Shown piece after piece: positions 27,460-34,771 of a DNA stretch of 64,000 bases. A model generated the notes under the pieces. The model was not told where the DNA came from and ran no database searches. It was given only the letters and a program-made list of their open reading frames with translations. The position numbers were made by a program, and so were the translations under genes. Location of the stretch: assembly GCF_019396345.1 (NCBI RefSeq), contig NZ_JAHKRM010000032.1, positions 62,001 to 126,000 of the forward strand, in the 5' to 3' direction. Source of the DNA: Nonomuraea guangzhouensis (GTDB lineage: Bacteria > Actinomycetota > Actinomycetes > Streptosporangiales > Streptosporangiaceae). How positions within the stretch are numbered: position 1 is the stretch's first letter; each line of letters begins with the position of its first letter.

Positions 27460-28563
27460 CTATTCCATAGCCAGTGCGGTAAAGGGGTTCGTCACGGTGA
27501 GTGCCGTGATCTCGGCTTCGCTCACACCCATCCGGCGCATCAGCGGGATGACGTTCTCCAGGATGTGCGTGTAGCCGGGACCGCCGTAGCGGCGCAGGTA
27601 CACCTTCTGGCAGATGTCCTGAGCGATCAGCAGCCGGTCGCCGAAGCCCGCCTCGATCAGCATCTGGAGCCACTCGATGCGCGTGCGGTCGTTGGGCCGG
27701 CGGGCGTCGGGGTTGAAGGCGTAGTAGCTGGATTCCTGCCCGAACAGGTCCAGCTCCAGGTAGCAGCCCGTGGCGGCGAGCTCCAACAGCTCCTCGGGCC
27801 GCCACACGGTGCGGTCGAGATGCGACATGATCACCCTTGCCGGGTCGCCGCCCGCGTCCAGGACCGTGCGCATGGCTTCGAGGGGCGCCCGCGGGTGACG
27901 GCCGGGATGGATCTGCAGTGGCGCGCCCGTGACCTGTTGCGCGCGGCAGGCAGCGCGCAACACTTTCTCCTCGACGGGATGCACCGGCCAGCTCAAACCG
28001 ATCTCGCCGATGAGCCCCGCGCGGACACCGGTGTCGCCCACGCCTTCCCGCACGTCCGCGACGATCTCCTCACAGACGGCCTCGGCCGGCACTTCGGCGA
28101 GCCCGGCCGGATGGTAGTCACGACAGTAGTAGCCGCTTCCCATCACGATGTGAATCCCGCTGCCGCGTGAGACGCGGGCGAGCCCGAGCGGGTCTCGGCC
28201 CAGTCCCACCGAGGTGGAGTCCACCACCGTGCCTCCGCCCGCCCCGCGATAGAGAATCAGTTCTTCGGTGGCGTCCTGCTCGGACAGCAGCCGCAGGTTG
28301 TCGAGATTGAGGACCGCGCGCTTGATCCAGTCATGGTTGTCGAGGCGTACCGGCTCGGCGACGCGGGCTCTGACCGATGCGGGGAACTCCTGCCGGATGG
28401 ACGTCGCCGGTGACGCGTCACCCGCCACGGGCTCCACGCCCCAGTGCCGCACGATGGCCGACATGTCGGACAGCACGTGCTCGTGCGGCTGTGTGTGGCC
28501 GAGCTCGGACGGTTCCACGTCTCCGAGGACAGTGCGCACTCGCCGCGCCGGAAGCCTTGTCAT
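27460..28563 (-). CDS. Phosphotriesterase-family metal-dependent hydrolase
   Basis: A 367-residue PTE-family TIM barrel. Metal ligands can be read: His27 and His29 (QPHEHVLSD), His219 (QIHPGRH), His248 (MSHLDRT) and Asp316 (IAQDIC). The metal-bridging position is Glu187 (IGEIGLSWP) where true phosphotriesterases have a carboxylated Lys, as seen in PHP-type homologues. Family members hydrolyse lactones, carboxylic esters or amides as well as phosphotriesters; this one is more likely an esterase, lactonase or amidase. It is first in a two-gene operon with the TetR gene, behind operator-like site E. Confidence 0.88.
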   Translation of the reverse strand: MTRLPARRVRTVLGDVEPSELGHTQPHEHVLSDMSAIVRHWGVEPVAGDASPATSIRQEFPASVRARVAEPVRLDNHDWIKRAVLNLDNLRLLSEQDATEELILYRGAGGGTVVDSTSVGLGRDPLGLARVSRGSGIHIVMGSGYYCRDYHPAGLAEVPAEAVCEEIVADVREGVGDTGVRAGLIGEIGLSWPVHPVEEKVLRAACRAQQVTGAPLQIHPGRHPRAPLEAMRTVLDAGGDPARVIMSHLDRTVWRPEELLELAATGCYLELDLFGQESSYYAFNPDARRPNDRTRIEWLQMLIEAGFGDRLLIAQDICQKVYLRRYGGPGYTHILENVIPLMRRMGVSEAEITALTVTNPFTALAME

Positions 28564-28570
28564 CCAGTTA

Positions 28571-28589
28571 TTCTATCGATCGTTTGGAC
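28571..28589. promoter_or_regulatory. TetR-regulon operator-like site E
   Basis: TTCTATCGATCGTTTGGAC; its reverse complement aligns with sites B-D (GTCCAAACGATCGATAGAA). On the transcribed strand TAGAAT within it would be a good -10, with TTGTTT 18 bases upstream. It lies 8 bp before the start of the phosphotriesterase-family/TetR operon, so it is the likely autoregulatory site. Confidence 0.55.
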
Positions 28590-28644
28590 AAATAAACAAC
28601 CATGATCATTAAGCGTAGTAGCGCGGGTGGGCCTCGCCGGCGAA

Positions 28645-29832
28645 CTACCCCTCGTGGCCCAGCACCCGCCGTACGCCCGCCGCCCCCCAGATCGTGGCCA
28701 GCCCGGCGTACACACTCAACAGCGCCATGCTCGCCGACCCGAGCACCACCGACGTGACGATCGCCAGGACGAGCACGGCCGTCCAGCCGTACAGGAGCGC
28801 GCGCCCGCGAGCCGAGCCCGTGTGCACGGCTTCCTGAACGGCGGTGACCAGCGCCATGACGGCCACGCCCGCGGTGCCGAGCGCGTCCTGACCGAGGGCC
28901 ACGCCTAGGACGAGCAGCGCCGCGCCCGCGATCACGAGGCCGCAGCACAGGATGGCGACGCGGGAATCGGCGCCCTCGAAGAGCAGCCGGGTGGCCTTGG
29001 CGCGGGCCAGCCGGAGCGTGGTCCAGGCCTCGGCGACCCACGCCGCCCAGTGCAGGACCGCGATGAGGATGAAGACCACGATGAGGGGCGGGACCGCGGG
29101 CAGCAGGAACACCAGCCGCCACCCCCCACGGAACCTGCCCCGCAACCGCGCGAGCTGCCGGTAGAGGGGATTGCGCTGCTTCAGCGCCAGCACGAGGAGG
29201 TCCCGGGCCTGGTCGAAGCCGGGGTCGAGGCGGAGCACCTCGCGGAAGGCGTCCGCCGCCCGCCGGGGGTCGCCGAAGGCCAGCGCCGCGCGGCCGTACG
29301 CCAGGTGCGCGGTGGCGCTCTCCGGGTCCAGCTGTACGGCGTGCGCGGCGGCGGCCGTGGCCTGCTCCGCATCGCCGAGCCCGGTGAGAGCCACCGCCAG
29401 CAGGCTGGCCAGGTCGGACTCCTGCGGATCGACGGCCAGCCCGCGGCGGGCCGCGTCGGCCGCCTGCGGCCACTGGCCCTTGAACACGTGGACGCGGGCC
29501 AGCAGCTCCCAGGTCGGCGCGTACTCGGGCTCGAGGTCCAGGGAGGCGTGAACGGCGGTCAGCGCCTCATCGGGCCGGCCGGCGCGCAGCAGCACCTGTC
29601 CGGCCACGTAGTGCGGGAACCACTGGTCGGGCGCCAGCCGTACCGCCTCATAGGCCTCCGCGATCGCCTCGGCCACGCTGCCCTGCTGGACCAGGGCGAG
29701 GGCCAGGAAGGAGTGTGCGCTGATGTGCTGCGGTTCCTGGGCGAGGGCCCCGCGCAGCTCCCGTTCGGCCTCGGCCGGGCGGCGCATCTGCAGCAGCGTG
29801 CGCGCCCGCTGTACCGGGTCGGCGACGGTCAC
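28645..29832 (-). CDS. TPR-repeat membrane protein
   Basis: A 395-residue protein. The N-terminal half (about 1-220) is a run of six tetratricopeptide repeats with the usual small/large residue pattern (for example AEAERELRGALAQEPQHISA, then DEALTAVHASLDLEPEYAP). The C-terminal half has two pairs of membrane segments separated by a short basic loop. The GTG start at 29832 forms a GTGA overlap with the upstream AAA+ gene, and it shares the TPR style of that gene, so the two products probably act together. Function unknown; a membrane anchor or adaptor for the AAA+ partner is a guess. Confidence 0.82.
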   Translation of the reverse strand: MTVADPVQRARTLLQMRRPAEAERELRGALAQEPQHISAHSFLALALVQQGSVAEAIAEAYEAVRLAPDQWFPHYVAGQVLLRAGRPDEALTAVHASLDLEPEYAPTWELLARVHVFKGQWPQAADAARRGLAVDPQESDLASLLAVALTGLGDAEQATAAAAHAVQLDPESATAHLAYGRAALAFGDPRRAADAFREVLRLDPGFDQARDLLVLALKQRNPLYRQLARLRGRFRGGWRLVFLLPAVPPLIVVFILIAVLHWAAWVAEAWTTLRLARAKATRLLFEGADSRVAILCCGLVIAGAALLVLGVALGQDALGTAGVAVMALVTAVQEAVHTGSARGRALLYGWTAVLVLAIVTSVVLGSASMALLSVYAGLATIWGAAGVRRVLGHEG

Positions 29833-31232
29833 CACTTGCCCTTGACCCAGGGCATCAGCTCGTCCCAGGCGCCGGAGTCGTTGGCGTGCATCACATAGTT
29901 GCGCGCGGTGGCCATCCACTCGCGAACCGCGGTCGGCCGTACGCTCTGCGCCGCGGCCAGCAGGTCGGGCGTCGACAGCGGGATGGGCCGGCCCGCGCTG
30001 ATCGACTGCTGGAGCTTGACCTCCACCGCCCGGTCCACCACACCCTTCAGGTCCGCCCCGACGAAGTGGTCGGTGACCCGTGCGACCGCGTCGAAGTCCA
30101 TCTCGGCCAGCGGCTTGTCCCGGCACAGGATGCGCAGGATGGCCGCGCGGGCCGCCGGGTCGGGCGGCGGTACGAACACCGGCTGGTCGAACCGGCCGGG
30201 ACGACGGAACGCCACGTCCACGTACCAGGGGGCGTTCGTGGCCGCCAGCACCAGGACACCCTCGTTGGCGTTCTGGTCGACGCCGTCGAGCTCGGCCAGG
30301 AACTGGTTGACCAACTGCCGCGTGTGCGCCTGGCGCATGTCCGAACGGCGGGCGGCCAGCGCGTCGACCTCGTCGAAGAACAGCACGCACGGCCGGTTAC
30401 GGCGGGCCAGATCGAACGTGGCCCGCAGGTTGCGCTCGCTGGAGCCGATGTACATGTCCAGGATGTCGGCCAGTCCGACGTTGACGAACGACGCGCCGAG
30501 CTCTCCGGCGGCGGCCCTGGCCAGGTGCGTCTTGCCCGCTCCCGGCGGGCCGTACAGCAGCACCCCGCCGCCGGCGCGCTTGCCGTACGCGGCGAACAGG
30601 TCCGGCTGCTGGATCGGCAGCAGGAGCTTGACCCGCAGCGACTCCTTCACCGCCTCCATGCCCGCCACCTCCGCGAAGGTGAGCTTGGAACGCTCGACCT
30701 CCGCGGTGGCCTGATCCGCCGGAGCGGGCGCGGGTGCGGGCGCGGGCGGTGCCGGGTACGGCGACGCGTGCGGAGCGGGTGCGGCGTAGGGCGAGGCGGG
30801 CGCCGGCGGTGCGGCGTACGGCGTCACGGGTGGGGCCGACAGCCGGGCGGCCAGGTCAGGATCGCCCACGGACGGATCACGGGAGACCGCCTCGTGATAG
30901 CGGTAGGCCGCCCCGGCCGTGTCCCCCTCACCGAGCAGCGCCCGAGCCGCCAGCACACCCAGCTTGGGCTGGTAGGCGGACGAGGTCAGCAACGGCTCGA
31001 GCGCGGCCAGCGCGGCGCCAAAGGCGCTCTGCCGGACGAACGCCTCCGCCAGCCCGGCCGTGATGTCCGCGTCCTTGGGCGCGAGGACGAGCGCGGCGCG
31101 GTATTCGGCCTCGGCCTCGCCGAGGTACCCCTTGGCCAGGAGCTGCCCGGCGAGGTGCTGCCGGAGGGGAAGGTTGTCCGGAGAGAGACGCGCCGCATCG
31201 CGGAGCGCCTGGAGACCGGCGTCGTCGAGCAC
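29829..31232 (-). CDS. TPR-domain AAA+ ATPase (CDC48/FtsH-type ATPase domain)
   Basis: A 467-residue protein. Residues about 1-130 are tetratricopeptide repeats, followed by a Pro/Ala-rich linker with repeated PYAAP/SPYPAP units (about 135-175), then a classic AAA domain: Walker A GPPGAGKTH, Walker B CVLFFDEVDAL, sensor-1 Asn (LAATNAP) and the arginine-finger region (FRRPGRFDQP). No protease domain and no membrane segment, so it is probably an unfoldase or remodelling ATPase whose targets are picked by the TPRs. It is followed directly by the TPR membrane protein. No known operon partner identifies its job. Confidence 0.88.
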   Translation of the reverse strand: MLDDAGLQALRDAARLSPDNLPLRQHLAGQLLAKGYLGEAEAEYRAALVLAPKDADITAGLAEAFVRQSAFGAALAALEPLLTSSAYQPKLGVLAARALLGEGDTAGAAYRYHEAVSRDPSVGDPDLAARLSAPPVTPYAAPPAPASPYAAPAPHASPYPAPPAPAPAPAPADQATAEVERSKLTFAEVAGMEAVKESLRVKLLLPIQQPDLFAAYGKRAGGGVLLYGPPGAGKTHLARAAAGELGASFVNVGLADILDMYIGSSERNLRATFDLARRNRPCVLFFDEVDALAARRSDMRQAHTRQLVNQFLAELDGVDQNANEGVLVLAATNAPWYVDVAFRRPGRFDQPVFVPPPDPAARAAILRILCRDKPLAEMDFDAVARVTDHFVGADLKGVVDRAVEVKLQQSISAGRPIPLSTPDLLAAAQSVRPTAVREWMATARNYVMHANDSGAWDELMPWVKGKW

Positions 31233-31304
31233 GTGCCGTCCCTTCTGTCGCAGGTTTCGGTCCGTCTTGAACTACGCAAGATACCGAAAACCAACTCACA
31301 CCGG

Positions 31305-31982
31305 TCAGCCCGCGGCGGAGTCGCGCGTGCGGCCGTGGGCGTCGTGCGGGAGGTCGGCGTAGTGCCACTGGTGGTCGCGGGCCTGCCGGCACGCGGTCTC
31401 CAGGTCGCCGTCCTCCATCGCGGCCAGCAACTCGGCGTGGTCGCGCACGATGTCGTGCAGGTCGACCTCGGTGGCGACCATCGTGACCGACGTGCGCGCC
31501 TCGATCTGCAGGCCCTCCCAGGAGAGCTTGAGCAGCTCGTTGTGCGCGGCCTCCACGATGCGCCGGTGGAAGGACACGCTGGCGCGCGCCGACGCCTCGC
31601 CGTCGCCGCGCTCGGCGGCGGCCCGCATCGCCGCCACATCCGCCCGCAGCGCCTCCACCGGCACGGTCCCGGCCAGCAGGGCGAGCCGGGTGGCCGTCTC
31701 CTCCAGCGCCGCCCGTACGACGTAGCTCTCGCGCAGCGTCTCCTGGACGAAGGGCCGGACGAAGGTGCCGCGGCGCGGCTGGGTCTCCACCAGCCGCATG
31801 ACCTCCAGCTCGCGCAGCGCCTCGCGCACGGGTGCCTGGCTGGTGCCGTAGGTCGCCGCGAGCCGCGTCTCCACCAGCCGCTCGCCGGGCCTGAACTGGC
31901 CGGACACGATCCTGCTGACCAGCGAGTCGCGGATCTGCCGCGCCAGCGTGAGCCGCGGCAGCTTGGAGGGCTCTTCGGTCAT
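31305..31982 (-). CDS. GntR-family (FCD/FadR-type) transcriptional regulator
   Basis: A 225-residue regulator with an N-terminal winged helix (LARQIRDSLVSRIVSGQFRPGERLVETRLA, continuing to VREALRELEVMRLVE) and an all-helical FCD ligand domain with the metal-type His residues (SFHRRIVEAAHN; HAELLAAMEDGD; ARDHQWHYAD). ATG 31982 is chosen, though its ribosome site is weak and a GTG about 36 bp upstream in frame is possible. It is divergent from the molybdenum hydroxylase operon, with an 18-bp palindrome between, so it is the likely local repressor. Ligand unknown, probably the hydroxylase substrate. Confidence 0.9.
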   Translation of the reverse strand: MTEEPSKLPRLTLARQIRDSLVSRIVSGQFRPGERLVETRLAATYGTSQAPVREALRELEVMRLVETQPRRGTFVRPFVQETLRESYVVRAALEETATRLALLAGTVPVEALRADVAAMRAAAERGDGEASARASVSFHRRIVEAAHNELLKLSWEGLQIEARTSVTMVATEVDLHDIVRDHAELLAAMEDGDLETACRQARDHQWHYADLPHDAHGRTRDSAAG

Positions 31983-32025
31983 GAGACCGATCCTAATGCT
32001 CCTCTTGACGTCATCCACACGATAA

Positions 32026-32043
32026 TCAATTATCGATAATTGA
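32026..32043. promoter_or_regulatory. 18-bp perfect palindrome, likely GntR operator
   Basis: TCAATTATCGATAATTGA is a perfect 18-bp palindrome and strikingly AT-rich for this genome. It lies 43 bp before the GntR start on one side and 15 bp before the hydroxylase operon start on the other. The position fits an operator controlling both genes. Confidence 0.6.
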
Positions 32044-32058
32044 CGAGAGGGGCCGCAC

Positions 32059-32862
32059 ATGGTGATCCAGGCGGTGCACGTGCCGGAGTCCGCCGAGGCC
32101 GCGATCACCTACTCGGCGCAGGGTGCCTGGATCATGGGTGGCGGCACCGTGGTGATGCCGCTGATGAACAGCGGGGCCGCGCCCGCGACCGAGCTGGTCA
32201 GCCTGTGCCGGGCCGGGCTGGACGGCGTCGAGGTCCGCGACGGGGTGGCCAGGATCGGCGCGGCGGCCACCCTCACCGCCGTCGGCGAGCATCCCGGGCT
32301 CGCCTTCCTGCGCCCGGCGCTGCGGACGATCGCCTCCCCGACCATCCGCAACCAGGCCACCGTGGGCGGCAACCTGTTCGTCGCCCAGCCGTACGGCGAC
32401 CTGGCCGTCTGCCTGCTCGCCCTTGACGCGACCTGCGAGATCGCCGGGCCGGACGGCCGGCGTGACGCGCCGGTGGCCGACGTGCTGACCTCCGGGGTCG
32501 CCCCGGGCGAGATCGTGGTGGCGGTACGGGCCGCGCTTCCCGAGCCGGGCGCCTGGCACTACCACAAGGCCATGCGCCGCCGCCTGAACTCGGCGGCGAT
32601 CGTGACCGTCGCCTCCGTGACCCGTACCGCCGACGGCCTGGTCACCTTCTCCAGGATCGCGCTCGGGGGAGTGGCCCCGCGTCCGGTCCGCGCGCTGTCG
32701 GCCGAGCGTCTGCTGCGGCGCCGCCCGCTGACCCACGAGGTCCTCACCGAGGCCGGCGCGGCGGCCCACGACGACATCGACCCCTTCGACGACGCCTACG
32801 CCAGCGCGTGGTACCGGGCCCGGGTCCTGCCCGTGCATCTGCGCCGCGCCTTCCTCCCCTGA
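32059..32862 (+). CDS. Molybdenum hydroxylase FAD-binding (medium) subunit, CoxM-like
   Basis: A 267-residue FAD-binding subunit of the xanthine oxidase/CO dehydrogenase family. The FAD-contact motifs GGGTVVMP (about 28-35) and TVGGN (near 98-102) are present, and a CO-dehydrogenase FAD C-terminal domain follows. It passes electrons from the 2Fe-2S subunit to an acceptor. A GAGAGG ribosome site precedes the ATG. First gene of the operon. Confidence 0.9.
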   Translation: MVIQAVHVPESAEAAITYSAQGAWIMGGGTVVMPLMNSGAAPATELVSLCRAGLDGVEVRDGVARIGAAATLTAVGEHPGLAFLRPALRTIASPTIRNQATVGGNLFVAQPYGDLAVCLLALDATCEIAGPDGRRDAPVADVLTSGVAPGEIVVAVRAALPEPGAWHYHKAMRRRLNSAAIVTVASVTRTADGLVTFSRIALGGVAPRPVRALSAERLLRRRPLTHEVLTEAGAAAHDDIDPFDDAYASAWYRARVLPVHLRRAFLP

Positions 32863-32886
32863 AACGAGCCAGCTGAGAGGTGGACC

Positions 32887-33372
32887 GTGCCGTCACAGAT
32901 CGTCTCGCTCGTCGTCAACGGCGAGCGACGGGAGTTCATCGCCGCGCCGGGGGCCACGCTGCTCGCGAGCCTGCGCGAGTCGCTCGGGCTCACCGCGGCC
33001 AAGCGCGGCTGCGCGCAGGGCGCCTGCGGCACCTGTACCGTCCTGGTCGACGACCGGCCCGAGGCCGCCTGCCTGATCGCTGTGGAGACCCTCGCGGACC
33101 GCTCGGTCCGTACGCTGGAAGGGGTCGCCACCGGCGGTGAGCTGGACGAGGTGCAGAGCGCCTTCGTCGACTGCTTCGCCACCCAGTGCGGCTTCTGCAC
33201 GGCCGGCATGATCATGGTCGCCGAGGCGCTGCTCGACCGGAACCCCGATCCGAGCGAGGAAGACGTCGTCGAGGCGATCTCGGGCAACGTCTGCCGGTGC
33301 ACCGGCTACCGGCCCATCGTGATCGCCATCCTGGAGGCGGCCGAGCGCCGCCGCGGGGCGGTGCCGCGATGA
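32887..33372 (+). CDS. Molybdenum hydroxylase 2Fe-2S (small) subunit, CoxS-like
   Basis: A 161-residue subunit carrying both expected clusters: a plant-type ferredoxin fold (CAQGACGTC, plus an upstream-positioned Cys at EAACLI) and the C-terminal helical cluster (CGFCTAGM and CRCTGY). It starts with GTG after GAGAGG and overlaps the large-subunit gene by 4 bp. Length is normal for the family. Confidence 0.93.
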   Translation: MPSQIVSLVVNGERREFIAAPGATLLASLRESLGLTAAKRGCAQGACGTCTVLVDDRPEAACLIAVETLADRSVRTLEGVATGGELDEVQSAFVDCFATQCGFCTAGMIMVAEALLDRNPDPSEEDVVEAISGNVCRCTGYRPIVIAILEAAERRRGAVPR

Positions 33373-34769
33373 CGTACCGGCTCGCCCCCATTGACACGAG
33401 CACCTTCGCCGCCGAACGGGCCGCAGGTGCGGATGGCGGCGACTTCACCGTCATCGGCTCGGTCGTCCAGCGCTCGGACGCGCGCGGGCACGTCACCGGG
33501 CGTACCGAGTTCTTCGAGGACGTGCTCCCGCCGCGGCTGGCGCACCTGAAGATGCACCGCTCGGCCCGGCACCACGCCAGGATCCTGGACGTGGACCTGA
33601 CCGAGGCCCTGGCCGTGCCGGGCGTCCTGCGGATCCTCACCCACGCCGACATCCCGAACAACCTCTACACCCCGCTCAAGCTGATCGGCGTCGGGCCGGA
33701 CGACGAGCCCATCCTGGCCGTGGACAAGGTGCGCTACCTCGGCGAGCCCATCTGCGCGGTGGTCGCCGAGACCGAGGCCGCCGCGCTGGCGGGCGCGGCC
33801 AGGATCAGGGTCGCGTACGAGGACCTGCCACCGGTCTTCGACGTCGAGGAGGCGCTGAAGGACGGCGCGCCGCTGGTCAACGAGTACCACGGGCAGAACC
33901 ACTTCATCTACGAGGGCCACCACTGCCGGCGGATCCGCTTCGGCGACGTGGCGGAGGCGTTCGCGCGAGCCGACCACGTCTTCGAGTGGCGTTACCAGTC
34001 CGCGCCCATTGAGCAGGCCCCCGCCGAGACCACCGGCTGCGTCGTCGTACCGCAGGCCGACGGGCGGCTGCGCATCCACTCCGACACCCAGGCGTGCTTC
34101 TTCACCCTCGACAACACCGCGCTGATCCTGGACACACCGTTCAACAAGCTGCGCATCGTCGGCGGGACGGTCGGCGGCGGCTTCGGCGGCAAGGTGGACG
34201 TGGTGGTCGAGCCGGTCGCCTGCGTGGCCGCGATGGCGGCCGACCGCCCGGTCAGGTTCGTCTACGACCGGGCCGAGGAGATGCAGGTCTCCTCGCCGCG
34301 CGCGGCCGAGCGCATCTACATCAAGGACGCCGTGATGGACGACGGCCGGATCATCGGCCGCAAGGTCACGCTGTACGTCGACGCCGGCGCGTACGCCCGC
34401 CACAGCCCGTACGGCACCACCAAGGCCGCCGCGCACCTGCCCGGCCCGTACTCCATCCCGAACGTGTGGGCCGACTGCCACTGCGTGTTCACCAACCGCA
34501 CGCCGTCCAGCGCCATGCGCGGGTTCGGCGTGACCATCGCCGACTTCGCGCTGGAGTCGCAGATGGACCGGATCGCCCGCGCCCTGGACCTGGACCCGCT
34601 GCGGCTGCGCCTGCTCAACGCCTACCGCGACGGGGACCTCAAGGCCCACCGCAAGGTCGCCGAGGGCACGGCCCTGGTCGAAGTGATCCAGAAGGCGGCG
34701 GAGATGGCCGGGCATGAGCTGCCCGAGGCGTACCGCCGTATGTCCTCCACGACCCGGGAAGGGCTCTAG
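33369..34769 (+). CDS. Molybdenum hydroxylase large subunit, N-terminal part (split gene)
   Basis: A 466-residue protein corresponding to the N-terminal 60% of a CoxL/XdhB-type molybdopterin subunit: the a/b-hammerhead domain (about 25-150) and the first molybdopterin-binding domain with GGGFGGKVD (about 270). It ends with TAG where normal large subunits continue. The rest is encoded by the next gene in a different frame, starting 2 bp later with its own ATG. Naturally split large subunits are known (nicotinate dehydrogenase NdhL/NdhM of Eubacterium barkeri), so this may be functional. The active-site motif CoxL-type CO dehydrogenases use (AYXCSFR) is not seen, so it is not a true CO dehydrogenase. 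Confidence 0.88.
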   Translation: MTYRLAPIDTSTFAAERAAGADGGDFTVIGSVVQRSDARGHVTGRTEFFEDVLPPRLAHLKMHRSARHHARILDVDLTEALAVPGVLRILTHADIPNNLYTPLKLIGVGPDDEPILAVDKVRYLGEPICAVVAETEAAALAGAARIRVAYEDLPPVFDVEEALKDGAPLVNEYHGQNHFIYEGHHCRRIRFGDVAEAFARADHVFEWRYQSAPIEQAPAETTGCVVVPQADGRLRIHSDTQACFFTLDNTALILDTPFNKLRIVGGTVGGGFGGKVDVVVEPVACVAAMAADRPVRFVYDRAEEMQVSSPRAAERIYIKDAVMDDGRIIGRKVTLYVDAGAYARHSPYGTTKAAAHLPGPYSIPNVWADCHCVFTNRTPSSAMRGFGVTIADFALESQMDRIARALDLDPLRLRLLNAYRDGDLKAHRKVAEGTALVEVIQKAAEMAGHELPEAYRRMSSTTREGL

Positions 34770-34771
34770 CG

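Noticed and set aside
33369..34769. Reading the large hydroxylase subunit as a pseudogene
   Set aside because: Both halves keep their functional motifs, the break is at a domain boundary and the second half has its own ATG; a natural split is more likely, though a sequencing error cannot be excluded.
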